Origin: Prillingera fragicola
Taxonomy: Eukaryota > Basidiomycota > Tremellomycetes > Trichosporonales > Trichosporonaceae
Reading direction: 5' to 3'
Assembly (NCBI GenBank): GCA_002335605.1
Contig: BEDY01000001.1
Span: 558,001-622,000 of the forward strand
Length of the DNA stretch: 64,000 nucleotides
Below are positions 22,848 to 34,969 of the stretch, piece after piece; position 1 is the first letter of the stretch, and each line of letters starts with the position of its first letter. The position numbers were made by a program, and so were the translations under genes. The notes beneath the pieces were generated by a model. The model saw only the letters and a program-made list of their open reading frames with translations. It was not told the DNA's origin and ran no database searches.

Positions 22848-25800
22848 CTACTCATCATCGCTCGCGGCCACAGACGGCGCCGCCGGGGGCGACGACGTCC
22901 CATTCTCCTCTCCCGCGGGCGCATCGTCGTCGTCGGCGTCATCATCAGAGTCCTCGATGATAGCCTTGGACTTGAACTGCTTGCCGCGCTTGCCCGCGGC
23001 ACTGGCCGCGCCACCACCCTCCTCGTCGTCCGGGTCCGCGTGACGTCCCTTTGCCTTCTTTGCCTTTTTGGCCTTGAGCTGCGCGAGGGCGCGCCGCGCA
23101 CGCCCAGCCTTGGCTTCAGGCGAGTCGTCCTCCGAGGCCTCGGACAGACCCTCAGGTGTGTCGTCGACGTCCATCTCGTCCGAGAGCTCGCTCTTGCTCC
23201 GTCCCTTGCGCTTCTTGCCCGCAGACTTGCGCTTGCGGCGCGGCCGCTCCTCGCCGTCGGGCACGTCGTCGTCGTCGTCGTTGATCACATCCCGGTCCGC
23301 CTCCTTGCGCCGCTTGCGCTTCTCGGCATTGTCAGCCTTGCGTGCTTCCTCGTTGGCAGCGCGCGACGCTTCCGATTCCTGCCAGGCCTGGGCTTCCTCG
23401 CGCATCCGCCGGCGTTCGGCAGCGAGCACAGCAGCCTTTTCGTCCAGCTCGGCTTGGCGCGCGGCGCTCGCGGCCTCAATGCGAGCTTGCTCCTCGGCGC
23501 GGACGCGGCGCGCTTCCTCCACACGCGCGGCCGTTTCGCCCTCGTACGTCTCCTGCTTGGCGACCTGCTCAGGCGCCTTGCGGAGAAGACCTTCTCCGTA
23601 GCGTGCACGCTGGTCCGCAAGGTCGGCGTCGTAGGGCAAGGGCCCGCTCTTGTCGTCTGCCAATGCGCGGAAGATGCTCACCGCCTCGCCAGCACGCTTG
23701 AGCGCGAGCTCGAGCTCTTCCAAGGTGCGCTTGGAAGGGTCAAGGGCGAGCATGATCTCAGCAGCCTTCTGCTGGATCATTGCAATGTTGTACAGAATCG
23801 CACGGTCGCCGGGCAGAACATGGTACGCCTGCTGAGCAAAGTTGAGAGCCTGGCCCATGGCCGAAAAGTTGGACTCGCGGTTCGCGTAAGCGTACCATGC
23901 GCGGCACAGGTAGAGAAGCACAGGTACCCTCCTGGCGCCGTAGGCGTTCAAAGCAGCGCCGTACGCCTCAATGGCACGCTCCTCCTCGCCGCGGATAAAG
24001 TAGCAGTGGCCAATGTTGACATTGACGGCACCGTCAGGAAGCGAGTCCTTGATGCGGCCAAAGACCGTGAGGGCTTGGCCAGCAAGACGCATGCGGGTCT
24101 TGAGCTCATCGGCACTGCCCTGAGCCTGCTGAAGCGACTTGGGCACAAGAGTGTCCTCAGCAAGGGCAATTGCGAGACCCTGCGCGGCGACGGCACACTT
24201 GGGGTCGAGAACAAGGGCGCGCTCGTAGGCCTCGGCAGAACGGAGGTACTGCTTTGAGCGCTCGGCAAGATCGGCGGGCGACTTGGCCTCGCGACCAAGG
24301 GTAAAGTGAAGGAATCCAAGGGCAGTGTATGTGAAGACGTCATGGCGCTCATACTTGAGTGTTCCCGACGTAAACGCGAGAGCCTCCTTGTAAGAGCCAA
24401 TGGAGATCAGGAAGTTTGTGTAGGCAGAGCGGAGAGTGAGGTTTGACTCGTCGGCGCGGAGGCACTCCTTCAGGAGCGTATGTGCGTCGACGTTACGACC
24501 AGCAGCAGCGGCAAGGACAGCAAGGCGCACCTTGGACTCCATGTGCTCGGGGTGCTGGCGAATAACGTCGCGGTACCACTGGGTAGCCTTGACGCCGTCG
24601 CCACCAAGCTCGTGCGCGCGACCAAGGTCGTAAGCCAGGACAGTCTTGAGGCCGTCTGCCTCCTTACCCTCCTCGGCAGACAGGCGCTGCAGAGCCTCCT
24701 GGAACATGGTCTCGGCAGTCTCGACCTGGCCCTGAAGAGCGTAAAGCGACGCAAGGTTGGTCGAGAGCTTGACTGCGGCAAAGTCGACGGGCTTGCGCTC
24801 CTGCGACTCGGCCTGAGTGTCAGCCAGCTCTGCTGGCTCGGCTTCCCGCTTGATCTCGATGGCCGTCTGGTACGAGGTAATCGCCTTCTCGACGCTGTCC
24901 TCCTGCCACAGCTTGGCGAGCTCGACAAAGACATCGGCGTCCGTTGCAATGCCACGAAGCTTGGCCCAGTCCGCCTCGGTGACGGCCGTAGAGACCAGCT
25001 TTTGGATATCCGAGAGCATGTGGCGAGCGGTAGCGCGGTTCTTCTCCAGCTCATCCGCAGGCATACCCAAGTGAGGGTAGGCGAGCAGCGAAGCGTGGAG
25101 AACGGTAAACTCCAATGGTCCCTTGCCTCCCAGGCGCTTGGCGGTCTGCTCCACAAAATTGAGAGCCTCACGCAGGTTGCCGTTTTTGATAGCAATTTGG
25201 GCAAGGGTCAACTCGGCCATCATGTTGACGTTGTTGGGGTCCTCGCTCTTTGCGGCGGCAATGAAGGGTCCGGCATCAGCGACGTCGTCAGCGATGAATC
25301 CCAGTCGTCCACGCTCCGAGTTTGCGAGCACCGAGTGACGTTTGTTGTCGGCGTACTGTATAGCGCGTTCCGAAAGCTTGGAAGCCAGAGGGATCTGGCC
25401 TCCCTGGCTCGTGACCATAGCCAAAGCAAGAGCGGCAGCGGCGTTCTTGTTGTTGAGCTTGAATGCACGCTGAACCTCTGACACACCATCGGTCTCAAAC
25501 TGGAGGCGGTCCTCGGCAGTTTGCAAAGGGTCGCGCGCCATGTTCAGCAGCGACAGACCGAGCAGCAAGCGCGCAGCCCATGACTGGGGGTCGACCTCAA
25601 TTGCGCGCTCCCAAGCTGCCTTGGCACGCAGACGATCTCCCAAAACGTATGCGCAGAGACCAAGACCTATCCTAGGGTCGGGGCGCATCTCCGGGTCAAG
25701 CGCAAGCATCTTCTGATACGTTGACAGAGCAGCCTCGTGCTGACGCTTGGCGAACTGCAGACGCGCCTGCGCAGCAAGAGCAGGCAGGTTGTTGGGCTGG

Positions 25801-26468
25801 CGTAGCAAGAGGCGGTCAACGAGAGACTGTCCGACACCGGGTTGTCCGCGTGCAAGATAGAGAATAACTACTCGTTAGCTCCTGTTACGCTGATGTGTTC
25901 TCACTCTTGCCCATGGCAACGCTAACGGGCTCCTCGTCAGCACTTGCTCCGGATGCGCGAAGGGCCTCTTCTGCCCGATTCAAGCAGCCGGTAGCCTCGG
26001 TGTAGTGAAAGTCCTTGGTCTGGGTCTCGGGGCTGACCTTGTCGTACTCTGCCGGGTCAGCTGACAACGATGCTGGCTACTCACTGGCATGGGGAAGGAT
26101 CATCTTTGGTGCGTTACGAGCCTGTGCTAAATGGAGATGGGCCAACATGGCGTGGAGGTTGACAAGTGCAGTGTGATCGCGACGACTCGAAGAAAAGACT
26201 ATCCTGTAAGCATCCAGCGTTCATTGCCGTACATACACTTTATTCCCTTGTTCAAGAGGTCCTCGGCACGTGCCCAACGTCCAGCACGCCAATGTTCGCG
26301 CGCAATGAGCGTCCAGTCCTTGCATTCCGCCTGGTAGTCGGAAAGCAGGTCTGGGACAACTTCGGCAACTTCGGCATCGGCAAGCGAGTCCAAGTCGAGG
26401 TCGGTCTGGATGCCGCCTTCGCCGACGATAACAATGGTACGGCTAGACGGTTCGGGGACGTCAGCCAT
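22848..26468 (-). CDS. CTR9: Paf1 complex TPR subunit CTR9
   Basis: 1170 residues in four exons (26468-26239, 26203-26085, 26048-25905, 25867-22848). Start MADVPEPSSRTIVIV, then tandem tetratricopeptide repeats through about residue 830, e.g. LHAMLAHLHLAQARNAPKMILPHAKYDK and the ARLLLGLSLLNMARDP region. The C-terminal 250 residues are a long charged coiled coil (EARRVRAEEQARIE...) followed by acidic, Lys-rich clusters and an Asp/Ser tail, as in fungal Ctr9. The protein scaffolds the Paf1 complex with RNA polymerase II and promotes H2B ubiquitination and H3K4/K36/K79 methylation. Introns show CTGAC/CTAAC branch sites; intron 1 uses a weak GTGTAT donor. It is head to head with THS1. Confidence 0.92.
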
Positions 26469-26887
26469 GATGGAGGAAGGCCGTGGAGGGTAGCCGCAAG
26501 GACGCCGGGACGCTTGAATGAAGGGGGTTCGAGAGTTCTCCTCGTCTAGAGCCCTTCTACAATGAGGGATGCGAGTCCGGCGCTTTGGGGCTGAAGTAGT
26601 GGATACAAGCTGGTGTTGTTCTGACGTCCAAGATGGCAAAGGTAGCCAAAGTTGGGTTGGAGGTGACAGTTCACGCACGCCTAAGATAACACAATCAGCA
26701 ATAGGCGTCCCAAGCCATAGTGAGCCTTCCACCGCCCCTTCCCCCGTGCCTTTTTGACTCCCCTGTGTGCGACGCTGCTCACCGCCAGTGTGTGTCGCTG
26801 CGACGAAAATCCGAGTTATGCAAAGACATTTGTTGACTTCGACTCGTTTGCCACTGCCTTATCGCCCCAAAGCCTCAGCAGGCGTAT
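26469..26887. promoter_or_regulatory. Shared divergent promoter (CTR9 / THS1)
   Basis: 419 bp between divergent starts; no coding feature. Leader for THS1 lies at its right end. Confidence 0.4.
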
Positions 26888-29269
26888 ATGATCACCCGCC
26901 AGCTTCTATTGGCACCGCTCAGATCCCTCGCCACCGCTGCGTCCAAAAAGCAACGCCTACCTCTTGCAAGGGCTTCTGTTCTTGCCTCTCATTGTCCAAT
27001 CTCCACCCGCCGCACGTTCCTCCCCCGTTTCATTCACACCACCATGTCTGTCGCCGAGGAGACTGCTCCCCCCGCCGTCGCCGCCGGTGAGGCCCAGCCC
27101 GTCGTTCCCGGCCCCGCTGCTCCCGTCCAGAAGCCCAAGGACGCAAAGCCTAAAAAGGAGAAGAAGGAGAAGAAGGGTGGCTCTAGCGAGCTGAGTCCTC
27201 CTCCTGCCTTCTTTGATGAGCGCATCAAGATCTTTGACGAGTACATGGCCAAGCACAAGGCTTGGGTTGCCGAGCAGCCCCGTGACGCCATCAAGATCAC
27301 CCTCCCCGACGGCAAGGAGGTCGAGGGTGTCGCTTGGGAGACCACCCCCATGATGGTTGCCAAGGGCATTGCCGCTTCGCTTGCTGACCGCATCATTATT
27401 GCCAAGGTCAACAACCAGGAGCTCTGGGATCTCCACCGTCCTCTTGAGGCTTCTGTTCAGCTCGCCCTCCTCGACTTTGACTCGCCCGATAACGACTACG
27501 AGGCTCGTCAGGTCTTCTGGCACTCGTCTGCGCACGTCCTCGGCGAGGCTTGCGAGCGCTCGTTTGAGGGATGCTGCCTCGGTTACGGACCTCCCCTTCC
27601 CGAAGGTGGTTTCTTCTACGACATGGGTCTCGCCGACGAGCGCACTGTCGGTCCTGAGGACTACAAGCAGATCGAGGACGTTGCCAAGAAGGCCGTCAAG
27701 GAGAAGCAGAGCTTTGAGCGTCTTTCTCTTCCCAAGGAGGTTCTCCTCGAGATGTTCAAGTACAACAAGTACAAGCAGCACTACATCAAGGAGAAGGTTC
27801 CCGACAACACCGAGTCGACCGTTTACCGCTGTGGTCCCCTCATCGACTTGTGTCTTGGCCCCCACGTTCCCCACACTGGCCGTATCAAGTCGCTTGCCGT
27901 TACCAAGAACTCGTCGTCGTACTTCCTTGGTGACAAGGACAACGATTCGTTCCAGCGTGTTTACGGAATGTCGTTCCCCGACGCCAAGCAGATGACCGAG
28001 TGGAAGAAGCTCCAGGAGGAGGCCGCCAAGCGTGACCACCGCAAGATTGCCAAGGAGCAGGAGCTCTTCTTTTTCAGCGACTTGTCGCCTGGATCACCCT
28101 TCATGCTGCCCCATGGCATGCGTATCTACAACAAGTTGATGGAGTTTATCAAGCAGGAGTACCACACCCGTGGCTTTGTTGAGGTGAACACCCCCAACAT
28201 GTTCAACTCAAAGCTCTGGGAGACTTCGGGCCACTGGCAGCACTACGCCAAGGACATGTTCACCCTCAAGGTTGAGGACGAGACGTTTGCTCTCAAGCCC
28301 ATGAACTGCCCTGGGCACTGCGTTCTCTTTGACTCGCGCGACCGCTCGTACAAAGAGCTTCCCCTCCGTCTTGCCGAGTTTGGTGTGCTCCACCGTAACG
28401 AGGCTTCGGGTGCCTTGTCGGGCATGACCCGTGTCCGTCGTTTCGTGCAGGACGACGCACACATTTTCTGCACGGTTGACCAGATCGAGCAGGAGCTGTT
28501 CGGCGCCATGGAGTTCCTTGACGCCGTCTACAAGCCCTTCGGTTTCGAGTACCGCGTCGGTCTCTCCACCCGCAACCCGGAGAAGTGGATGGGTGACCTC
28601 GAGGTCTGGAACTCTGCCGAGGCAGCGCTCAAGAACGTGCTCGAGACCAAGGTGCCCGGCAAGTGGCACATCAACGAGGCTGATGCCGCATTCTACGGCC
28701 CCAAACTCGACTTTGACCTCATGGACGCCCTCGGCCGCAAGTGGCAGTGCGGTACCATCCAGCTCGACTTCCAGCTGCCTGATCGCTTCAACCTCCGCTA
28801 CCGCGGCCCGGACGGTGCCGCCGGCGACCCCGAGTCGCAGTTCAAGCGTCCCGTCATGATCCACCGTGCCATTCTCGGCTCGGTCGAGCGTTTCCTCGCC
28901 ATTGTTATTGAGAACTTTGCCGGACGATTCCCCGTCTGGCTCTCGCCCCGAAACATTTACGTCGTCCCTGTCGCAAAGACCTTTTTCCCCTATGCGCAAA
29001 AGGTTGCCGACGCCTTCTCGGCCGCCGGATTGTACGCCGAGGCCGACCTGTCGGACAACACGCTCGGCAAAAAGGTCTTGCTCGGCCAGCAGAAGCAGGC
29101 CAACTTTGTCGTCGTCGTTGGAGAGGTCGAGGAGCAGAACAATGCCGTCAACCTCCGTAACCGTGACTCGGAGGTTCGTGGCCGCGAGGACATTCTCCCC
29201 CTCGACGTTGCCATTGAGAAGATTGTCGCTATCCAGAAGAGCCGTGCGTCGATCGCCAAGCTCGACTAG
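26888..29269 (+). CDS. THS1: Threonyl-tRNA synthetase, probably dual cytosolic/mitochondrial
   Basis: Single exon, 793 residues from the first ATG. Order: TGS domain ([13 protein letters not shown]...), the second editing/SAD domain with [11 protein letters not shown] and DTEST-like residues, then the class II core with motif 2 [24 protein letters not shown], motif 3 [19 protein letters not shown], and the anticodon-binding domain. The first 52 residues ([18 protein letters not shown]...) are Arg/Ser/Leu-rich with no acids early, a clear presequence. A second in-frame ATG at 27044 ([10 protein letters not shown]) has a strong ACCACC context, whereas the first ATG has T at -3. Leaky scanning would yield mitochondrial and cytosolic forms from one gene. 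No intron splits the gene. Confidence 0.93.
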   Translation: MITRQLLLAPLRSLATAASKKQRLPLARASVLASHCPISTRRTFLPRFIHTTMSVAEETAPPAVAAGEAQPVVPGPAAPVQKPKDAKPKKEKKEKKGGSSELSPPPAFFDERIKIFDEYMAKHKAWVAEQPRDAIKITLPDGKEVEGVAWETTPMMVAKGIAASLADRIIIAKVNNQELWDLHRPLEASVQLALLDFDSPDNDYEARQVFWHSSAHVLGEACERSFEGCCLGYGPPLPEGGFFYDMGLADERTVGPEDYKQIEDVAKKAVKEKQSFERLSLPKEVLLEMFKYNKYKQHYIKEKVPDNTESTVYRCGPLIDLCLGPHVPHTGRIKSLAVTKNSSSYFLGDKDNDSFQRVYGMSFPDAKQMTEWKKLQEEAAKRDHRKIAKEQELFFFSDLSPGSPFMLPHGMRIYNKLMEFIKQEYHTRGFVEVNTPNMFNSKLWETSGHWQHYAKDMFTLKVEDETFALKPMNCPGHCVLFDSRDRSYKELPLRLAEFGVLHRNEASGALSGMTRVRRFVQDDAHIFCTVDQIEQELFGAMEFLDAVYKPFGFEYRVGLSTRNPEKWMGDLEVWNSAEAALKNVLETKVPGKWHINEADAAFYGPKLDFDLMDALGRKWQCGTIQLDFQLPDRFNLRYRGPDGAAGDPESQFKRPVMIHRAILGSVERFLAIVIENFAGRFPVWLSPRNIYVVPVAKTFFPYAQKVADAFSAAGLYAEADLSDNTLGKKVLLGQQKQANFVVVVGEVEEQNNAVNLRNRDSEVRGREDILPLDVAIEKIVAIQKSRASIAKLD

Positions 29270-29492
29270 GGGGTTGCAGTAGTTTTATCTGTTCATATGC
29301 ATGCAGTGCGCTGTTAATGAATTCAGCCACGGTGGTAGTTGCAGACGCAAGTTCGTTTGCGGGTGATGCATCGAGTTAAGGGCACTTGGACGACACGGAT
29401 GAGTCGACTGCCACATTATCTGCTCACATAATCCATACATGTGCTGTCTATATCGCACGCTACGCGCCACCGGCCGCAGCTGCGCTGCTGCC
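29270..29492. other. Convergent gap
   Basis: 223 bp between THS1 and SEH1 3' ends. No gene seen. Confidence 0.4.
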
Positions 29493-30672
29493 CTAATCCT
29501 CAGCAGGAGGCTCCTCGGCAGTCATCTTGCCGAGCAACTTCCAGGTCTTGGCGTAGGTCGGCTTGTAGATACGAATAACACCCTCGTCGTCCGAGGTCGT
29601 GAGCGTCGTGCCAGTCGCATTCCACTCGACCATGCCAACACGCGCTCCCTTCTTGAACTCGGCCACAACATCGGCGGTCCACGTGCGCGTGCCCTCGTCG
29701 TCGTTTGGCGGGTCGACGCGCCAGATACGGACTGTGCCATCACGCGCGCCTGTGGCGAGGAGATGGTATGAGCGGCCGCAGGATGGGGCCCATGCGATGG
29801 AGGTGAGGGGGGAGGTGCTGTTGGGCTTGAGGAGGACGAGGGCGGTGGGTGTGGGGTCGAGAACGACAATCTTGGCCACGGGAGATGTGCCGGTGAAGCA
29901 AGCGATGACGCTTCCCCACCACCGCTCCTTGCACCAGCTCAGACCCCAGCCACCGGTCGCTGCCTCGGAGATGGCGTTGCCCTCCTGTGCTGATGGAGGG
30001 AGGGGTGATGGTGCCTCGTCCGAGTGGCCAGGTGCGGCCAGTGACGGGATGTGCACGTCGTGGGCCAGGCTCCAGTCGCTGAGATCCGGGTCGAGCGAGG
30101 TGTGAACGCGCAGGTGGTTGTCCGTCGCTATTGATGCAACGCGCAGGCCAAAGGCGGGGTTGGGCGGTGCAAACTCGACTTCCCTCACGCTGCCCTTGGC
30201 GCCAGTGAGCACTCCACGCTCAGCCCAGCGAGACTGGCCAGTGATGTTGGACGAGGTCGAGGGGAGCTCCTCCCATATCCTCACAGTGCGATCGTGCGAG
30301 CACGAAGCAAGGAGTGAGCCGTGGACCGGGTGGGCGAAAGAGAGGTGCAGGACTGGTGCGTCATGGGCCTGTGGCAGTTAGTTGCTGCTCGTGTCAGGGG
30401 TTGCTCACCTTCCACTCGGTCTCGGGCTCCCAGGTGCCATCCTCTGCCTTGCGGAAGAGCTTGATCTTGTGATCAGCAGAGCAGGTTGCGACTGGAGAGG
30501 TTAGCACGGGCCATGGTGAGTAATAATGCCAACTTACGTCGCTCGCCGTAGAAGTCGTACACGACGTCTGAGGAAATGGTCGTTAGCTCGCTGCGCAGCT
30601 TGAATGGAGCTCTATAAACTCACGGGTGACAAGGTCTGCATGACCTGTTGCGAGAAGGCTTGTCTGCAGCAT
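29493..30672 (-). CDS. SEH1: WD40 nucleoporin SEH1
   Basis: 345 residues in four exons (30672-30624, 30567-30538, 30491-30409, 30368-29493). Six WD40 blades start MLQTSLLATGHADLVTHDVVYDFYGERLATCSADHKIK. Diagnostic Seh1 features are GQSRWAERGVL, SLDPDLSDWSLAHDV, an APSCGRSYHLLATGARDGTVRIW blade, and the final WNATGTTLTTSDDEGVIRIYKPTY. It differs from Sec13, which shares the fold, at these spots. Seh1 works in the Nup107-160/Nup84 complex of the nuclear pore and in the SEA/GATOR complex at the vacuole. An insert after the fourth blade (APSPLPPSAQEG) is longer than in yeast. It shares its promoter with SEC24, which is suggestive because Seh1 is a Sec13-related protein. Confidence 0.9.
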
Positions 30673-31088
30673 TGTTGCAGTTGGGGGTTTGGCTGTAGGA
30701 TGGGCACCAAGGGCAGACTTGAACAACAACAGATCATGACCGGCAGTAGTGGTCGCAGAATGACAAGGTGCCAGAGTGCCAGAGTGCGGGGCCACAATGT
30801 CTATTTCCGAAATTCACCGTGCCATAGTAGGTGTTGTGGCACCTCCCCCCTGGCTGGTACCTTCTGGGCCCGCACGCGTGGTAGGGAAGGGGGCGCACTC
30901 GACTGCCTGGCACGTCACTGCCAGCGAGCACGAACTGCCGACACGCTCAACGACACGCACCCTTTCCACCTCGACTGTTGGACCTGCGTCTTGCTCGTCA
31001 AAAAAAGAACTGCAAGCACCTCACTCCCTCCGGAAACAGTTCATTCAGCAAGCCCCCCGCCAGATTCAAACGGCGAGCTCGGCCAGCA
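30673..31088. promoter_or_regulatory. Shared divergent promoter (SEH1 / SEC24)
   Basis: 416 bp between the two start codons. Only CA-rich and C-rich leader sequence is visible upstream of SEC24. Confidence 0.4.
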
Positions 31089-34080
31089 ATGAACGTCCAG
31101 CCCGTAATGCTCCCCAACGGCTGGGAGGCCCGATGGTATGTGTTTTGATACGGGCTTCACTGTCCTTCCTCGCTCCACCCGTACCGTGTCATTCTCTCCA
31201 CCTTGCTAACATCAACTTAGGGACTCTCAGTCACGCCAATACGTCTACTACAGTAAGCTTCCCTGTGCAAGCCAGTCCTAACGTTGCCCAGACCAGGAGA
31301 ACGGAACATCGCAGTGGGAGGTTCCAACCATGCCCGCACATATGTCCGGCCCGGCCCCTCCTGGCCCCGTCCCCACTTCCTCGCCACCGCCTGCCCATGG
31401 TCACTCTAAGAGGCGACAGTATCCTACCCAGCAGATGGACCAGGTGTACGGCAGCGGCGCCGGCGGTGGTGGTGGCTACAATGCAGGCGTCCCGGATGCA
31501 CAGAACCCGATGATGGGCGGCGGCGCCGCCTACCCTCAACAGCCGGGAATGCAGCAGCAGCAGGCCGCCCCTCAGTTCTTCACGCCCGGCATGGAGGGCT
31601 CGCAGCAGCCTGCTCAGTTTCAGCAGGGACAGCCCCAGGCTCCTTATGATCAGCAGCCTGCGTACCCCCAGCAGGGCGGTGTCGACCAAATGTCAAATCA
31701 GTTCCAGAACATGAACGTCGGTGCCCAGCCCGGAGGCTACGGTCAACAGCAAGGTTACGCCGAGCCCAAGCAGCTGCACCAGATCCAGTCGGTCAACCTG
31801 ATCGGCATGCAGCCCGACCTCAACGCTCTCGAGGCTCCCCCTCCCCCTTCCCTTCTGCCGTCCAACGCAACGGTGACAGCCTCGCCCTACACCCAGCCCG
31901 ACCCTTCTTACCAGCGCGCCACCATGTCGTCAATGCCCGCGACCCAGTCGCTCCTCAACAAGTCCAAGCTCCCCCTTGCGCTTGTCATGGCGCCGTACCG
32001 CTCGTATCGCGAGTCGGACGGTGACGAGCCGGTGCCCGTTGTCTCGGACTCGGTCATTGCGCGATGCCGTCGCTGCCGTGTGTACATCAACCCCTACGTC
32101 ATCTTCACCGAGGGCGGTAACCGCTGGAAGTGCTGCATGTGTGGTCTGAGCAACGAGGTCCCCCAGCTGTTCGACTGGGACTCGAGGGAGAACAAGCCTG
32201 CTGACCGCTGGGCGCGCAAGGAGCTCAACCACTCGGTCGTCGAGTTCATAGCCCCCACCGAGTACATGGTGCGCCCGCCCCAGCCTCCAGTGTACTGCTT
32301 TGTCATCGACGTCAGTCAACCCGCCATTCAGTCGGGTATGGTTGCTACCGCAGCCCGTGCCATTCTCGAGTCGCTCGACAACCTTCCCAACGACGACAAG
32401 CGCACCAAGATTGCGTTCATTGCAGTGTCGACCAGCCTCCACTTCTTCTCGCTTCCCGCAGGTGAGGAGTCTGAGGCTTCGATGCTGGTTGTTTCGGATC
32501 TCCAGGAGGTCTTCCTTCCCAAGCCTGTTGACCTCCTTGTCAACCTGAGCGAGTCACGCCCCGCTATTGAGAACCTCCTCGGCAAACTCAGCGACATGTT
32601 CCAGGACTCGCACGTTGTCGGAAACGCTCTCGGGTCGGCTCTCCAGGCTGCCCACGAGCTTGTTGGCAAGATTGGTGGCAAGATTATCGCCCTCAGCGCC
32701 AGCCTTCCTACCCTAGGCACTGGTGCCCTCAAGGCTCGTGACGACCCCAAGCTTCTCGGAACGTCCAAGGAGAGCCAGCTGCTCACCGCTGCCTCCAACT
32801 TCTACAAGACGTTTGCCATCGAGTGCTCAAAGTCGCAGGTCTCGGTTGACATGTTCCTCTTCTCGTCAACGTACACCGATGTCTCGACCTTGTCTTGCCT
32901 GCCCCGCTACACTGCTGGTCAGACCTACCTGTACCCTGGCTTCAACGCGTCGCGTGCAGAGGACGCCATCAAGTTTGCGACCGAGTTTGGAAAGGTGCTG
33001 GCCATGCCCATTGGTCTCGAGGCCGTCATTCGTGTCCGTGCCTCGCGCGGTATCCGCATGTCGGCGTTCCACGGCAACTTCTTCATCCGCTCCACCGACT
33101 TGCTGGCGCTGCCCGTTCTCCCCCTCGACCAGAACTACGTCATCGAGCTCCAGCTGGAAGAGGATCTCAAGCAGCCCTTCGTCGTGCTCCAGACTGCCAT
33201 TCTCCACACGACCTGCTACGGCGAGCGCCGCATTCGTGTCATCACTCAGGCCATGCCTACGACGGACACTATCGCTCAGCTCTACGCCTCGGCTGACCAG
33301 CAGGCGATCGCAACATTCCTTGCCAACAAGGCTGTTGAGAAGTGTCTCTCGGGTTCGTCGCTCGACGACGCACGTAACCTTGTCACCAACCGTCTCGGTG
33401 ACATGCTGTCGGTGTACAAGAACCAGGTCGCTGGCTCGGCTGGTGCTTCGGCACAGCTTGCCATTCCCAGCAACCTGGCTCTCCTTCCCCTTCTCTGTTG
33501 CGGTCTTGTCAAGCACGTCGGTCTCCGCGAGGGCGCTACCATCCCTCCCGATCTCCGCGCATACGCTCAGGACCTTCTCACGACTCTCCCCGTCCAGTCG
33601 CTCCTTCCTTATATCCACGCCCGCTTCTACTCGCTGCACAGCATGCCGGCAGAGGCAGGTACCATTGGCGAGCACGGTGTCATTCTCCCTCCCGCGCTCA
33701 ACCTCACCTCGGAGCGTCTGGAACGCCACGGCTTGTTCCTCATCGAGGACGGGCAGAACATGTTCCTCTGGGTCGGACAGGAGGCCGTCGACCGTCTCAT
33801 CCAAGATGTCTTTGACCTGCCATCGTACGCTGAGCTCACTGGCGGCAAGTACACTCTCCCGCAGCTGGACAACCCGTTCAACCAGCGTGTCAACGCCATT
33901 ATCGCCAAGACGCGCGAGCTCCGCCGCGGCGTCTACCGCTCTCACCTGTATGTGGTCAAGAGCGACGCCGAGCCCGCACTCCGCTCGTGGGCACTCAGCC
34001 TCCTCATCGAGGACCGCATGGACCACATGAGCAGCTACGCTCAGTACCTCACGCGTGTTAAGAGCAAGGTAAGTGGATAG
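31089..34080 (+). CDS. SEC24: COPII cargo adaptor SEC24 with N-terminal WW domain
   Basis: 955 residues in three exons (31089-31135, 31221-31252, 31292-34080). Exons 1-3 encode an N-terminal WW domain: L8 P9 xGW12, Y25 Y26 xN and W35 xxP38. A Gln/Pro/Gly-rich disordered part follows (to about residue 200), then the Sec24 core: zinc finger CRRC...CCMC at about 283-305, the trunk with SAL...[15 protein letters not shown], beta-sandwich, helical domain and gelsolin domain with [20 protein letters not shown]. Sec24 selects cargo on COPII vesicles at ER exit sites. The stop may instead be downstream: AAG at 34068 is followed by GTAAGT with a CTGAC branch and acceptor at 34194, giving a VNA end at 34206 instead of VSG. 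Confidence 0.93.
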
Positions 34081-34582
34081 ATTGCTACATTTTGGGTGGA
34101 CGGTGTCTGTACTCTTGTAATCGGGGTATACGAATACGACACTATGTTTTGCTGCAGTAAACGACGCAATACAGTCTTGCTGACGTTGCGGCAGGTCAAT
34201 GCGTAGATTCAATCATAGTACAAGAATGTAACGTCACGGATACGATAGCGACCTGCTGCTGGCCAAAGGCACTGACCTACTCTGACGGCGTGCTGCTCGC
34301 CCTCAGCACAGGCGGAAGAACGCCAAGAATGCCCGTTTGTCCGTTGCAGTCCAGTGTAACTGTGGCTCTGGGGTACAGACTAGTCGCACGACGTGGTAGA
34401 TGAGTTCCAAGACAGCCAAGCACTAAGAATGGCAGCAACAGAGCACTACAGGTAAGTACACAGGGGCGAACTAGGGTAGTGCGCAAAGGGCGGTTAAGGC
34501 ATCGAGGGCCTGAGTGGCGCCCCAATCGGTAGCTATGGACGAGCCCTCAGCGCCACACAGAGGATGTACTGTAGGTAAGCGA

Positions 34583-34614
34583 GAAGGGTTCGTAGGATGA
34601 AGGGTTCGTAGGAT
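34583..34614. repeat. Perfect 16-bp tandem duplication
   Basis: The unit GAAGGGTTCGTAGGAT occurs twice head-to-tail at 34583-34598 and 34599-34614. Looks like replication slippage in non-coding DNA. Confidence 0.8.
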
Positions 34615-34874
34615 GCCGAGAGATGAGTAGCCGTGCACGGGCACTCGTTGCGAGCGATAGTCGCGATGTCCTTGCATTGAGCAGGGCTGCTGGAGGTACC
34701 ACACAAGTTTGCGATTCCACTCGCACCAAAATGGACGTTTACCCGGTTTATCCAGAGTACAGTAGGCCCGAGTTCACCCATTCGAGCTGAGGGCTCAGCC
34801 AAAATGCCAGACGTCGCCAAAGAAGAATCGCTCATACATCCGCCGCCGCTGGCGGCTGGCACGCCTGCGGCCAT

Positions 34875-34900
34875 GCTGCTGCTGCTGCTGCTGCTGCTGC
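34875..34900. repeat. GCT trinucleotide microsatellite
   Basis: About 8.7 perfect GCT units in a non-coding stretch, 70 bp downstream of the MIP1 stop codon. Confidence 0.85.
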
Positions 34901-34969
34901 TTCTTCAATGCTACAAGAAATGCATACAGAGTCGTCAGATCCCAAGAATCTCCCCTGCCACTACCTTCT

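Larger units (their letters stand above)
34081..34969. other. Intergenic region with short repeats, no gene
   Basis: 889 bp between convergent SEC24 and MIP1. Two short repeats are present (a 16-bp direct duplication and a GCT run). No gene is supported on either strand. Confidence 0.4.

Noticed and set aside
26521..26545. Possible tRNA B-box (GGGTTCGAGAGTTC)
   Set aside because: Does not fit GGTTCGANTCC and no A-box or fold is seen.
32866..34212. 448-codon minus-strand frame opposite SEC24
   Set aside because: Antisense shadow of a well-supported gene; repetitive composition of Val/Glu/Leu is the mirror of SEC24 codons.
34277..34874. Minus-strand open frames between SEC24 and MIP1
   Set aside because: Composition is not protein-like, the starts are poor and no domain is visible.
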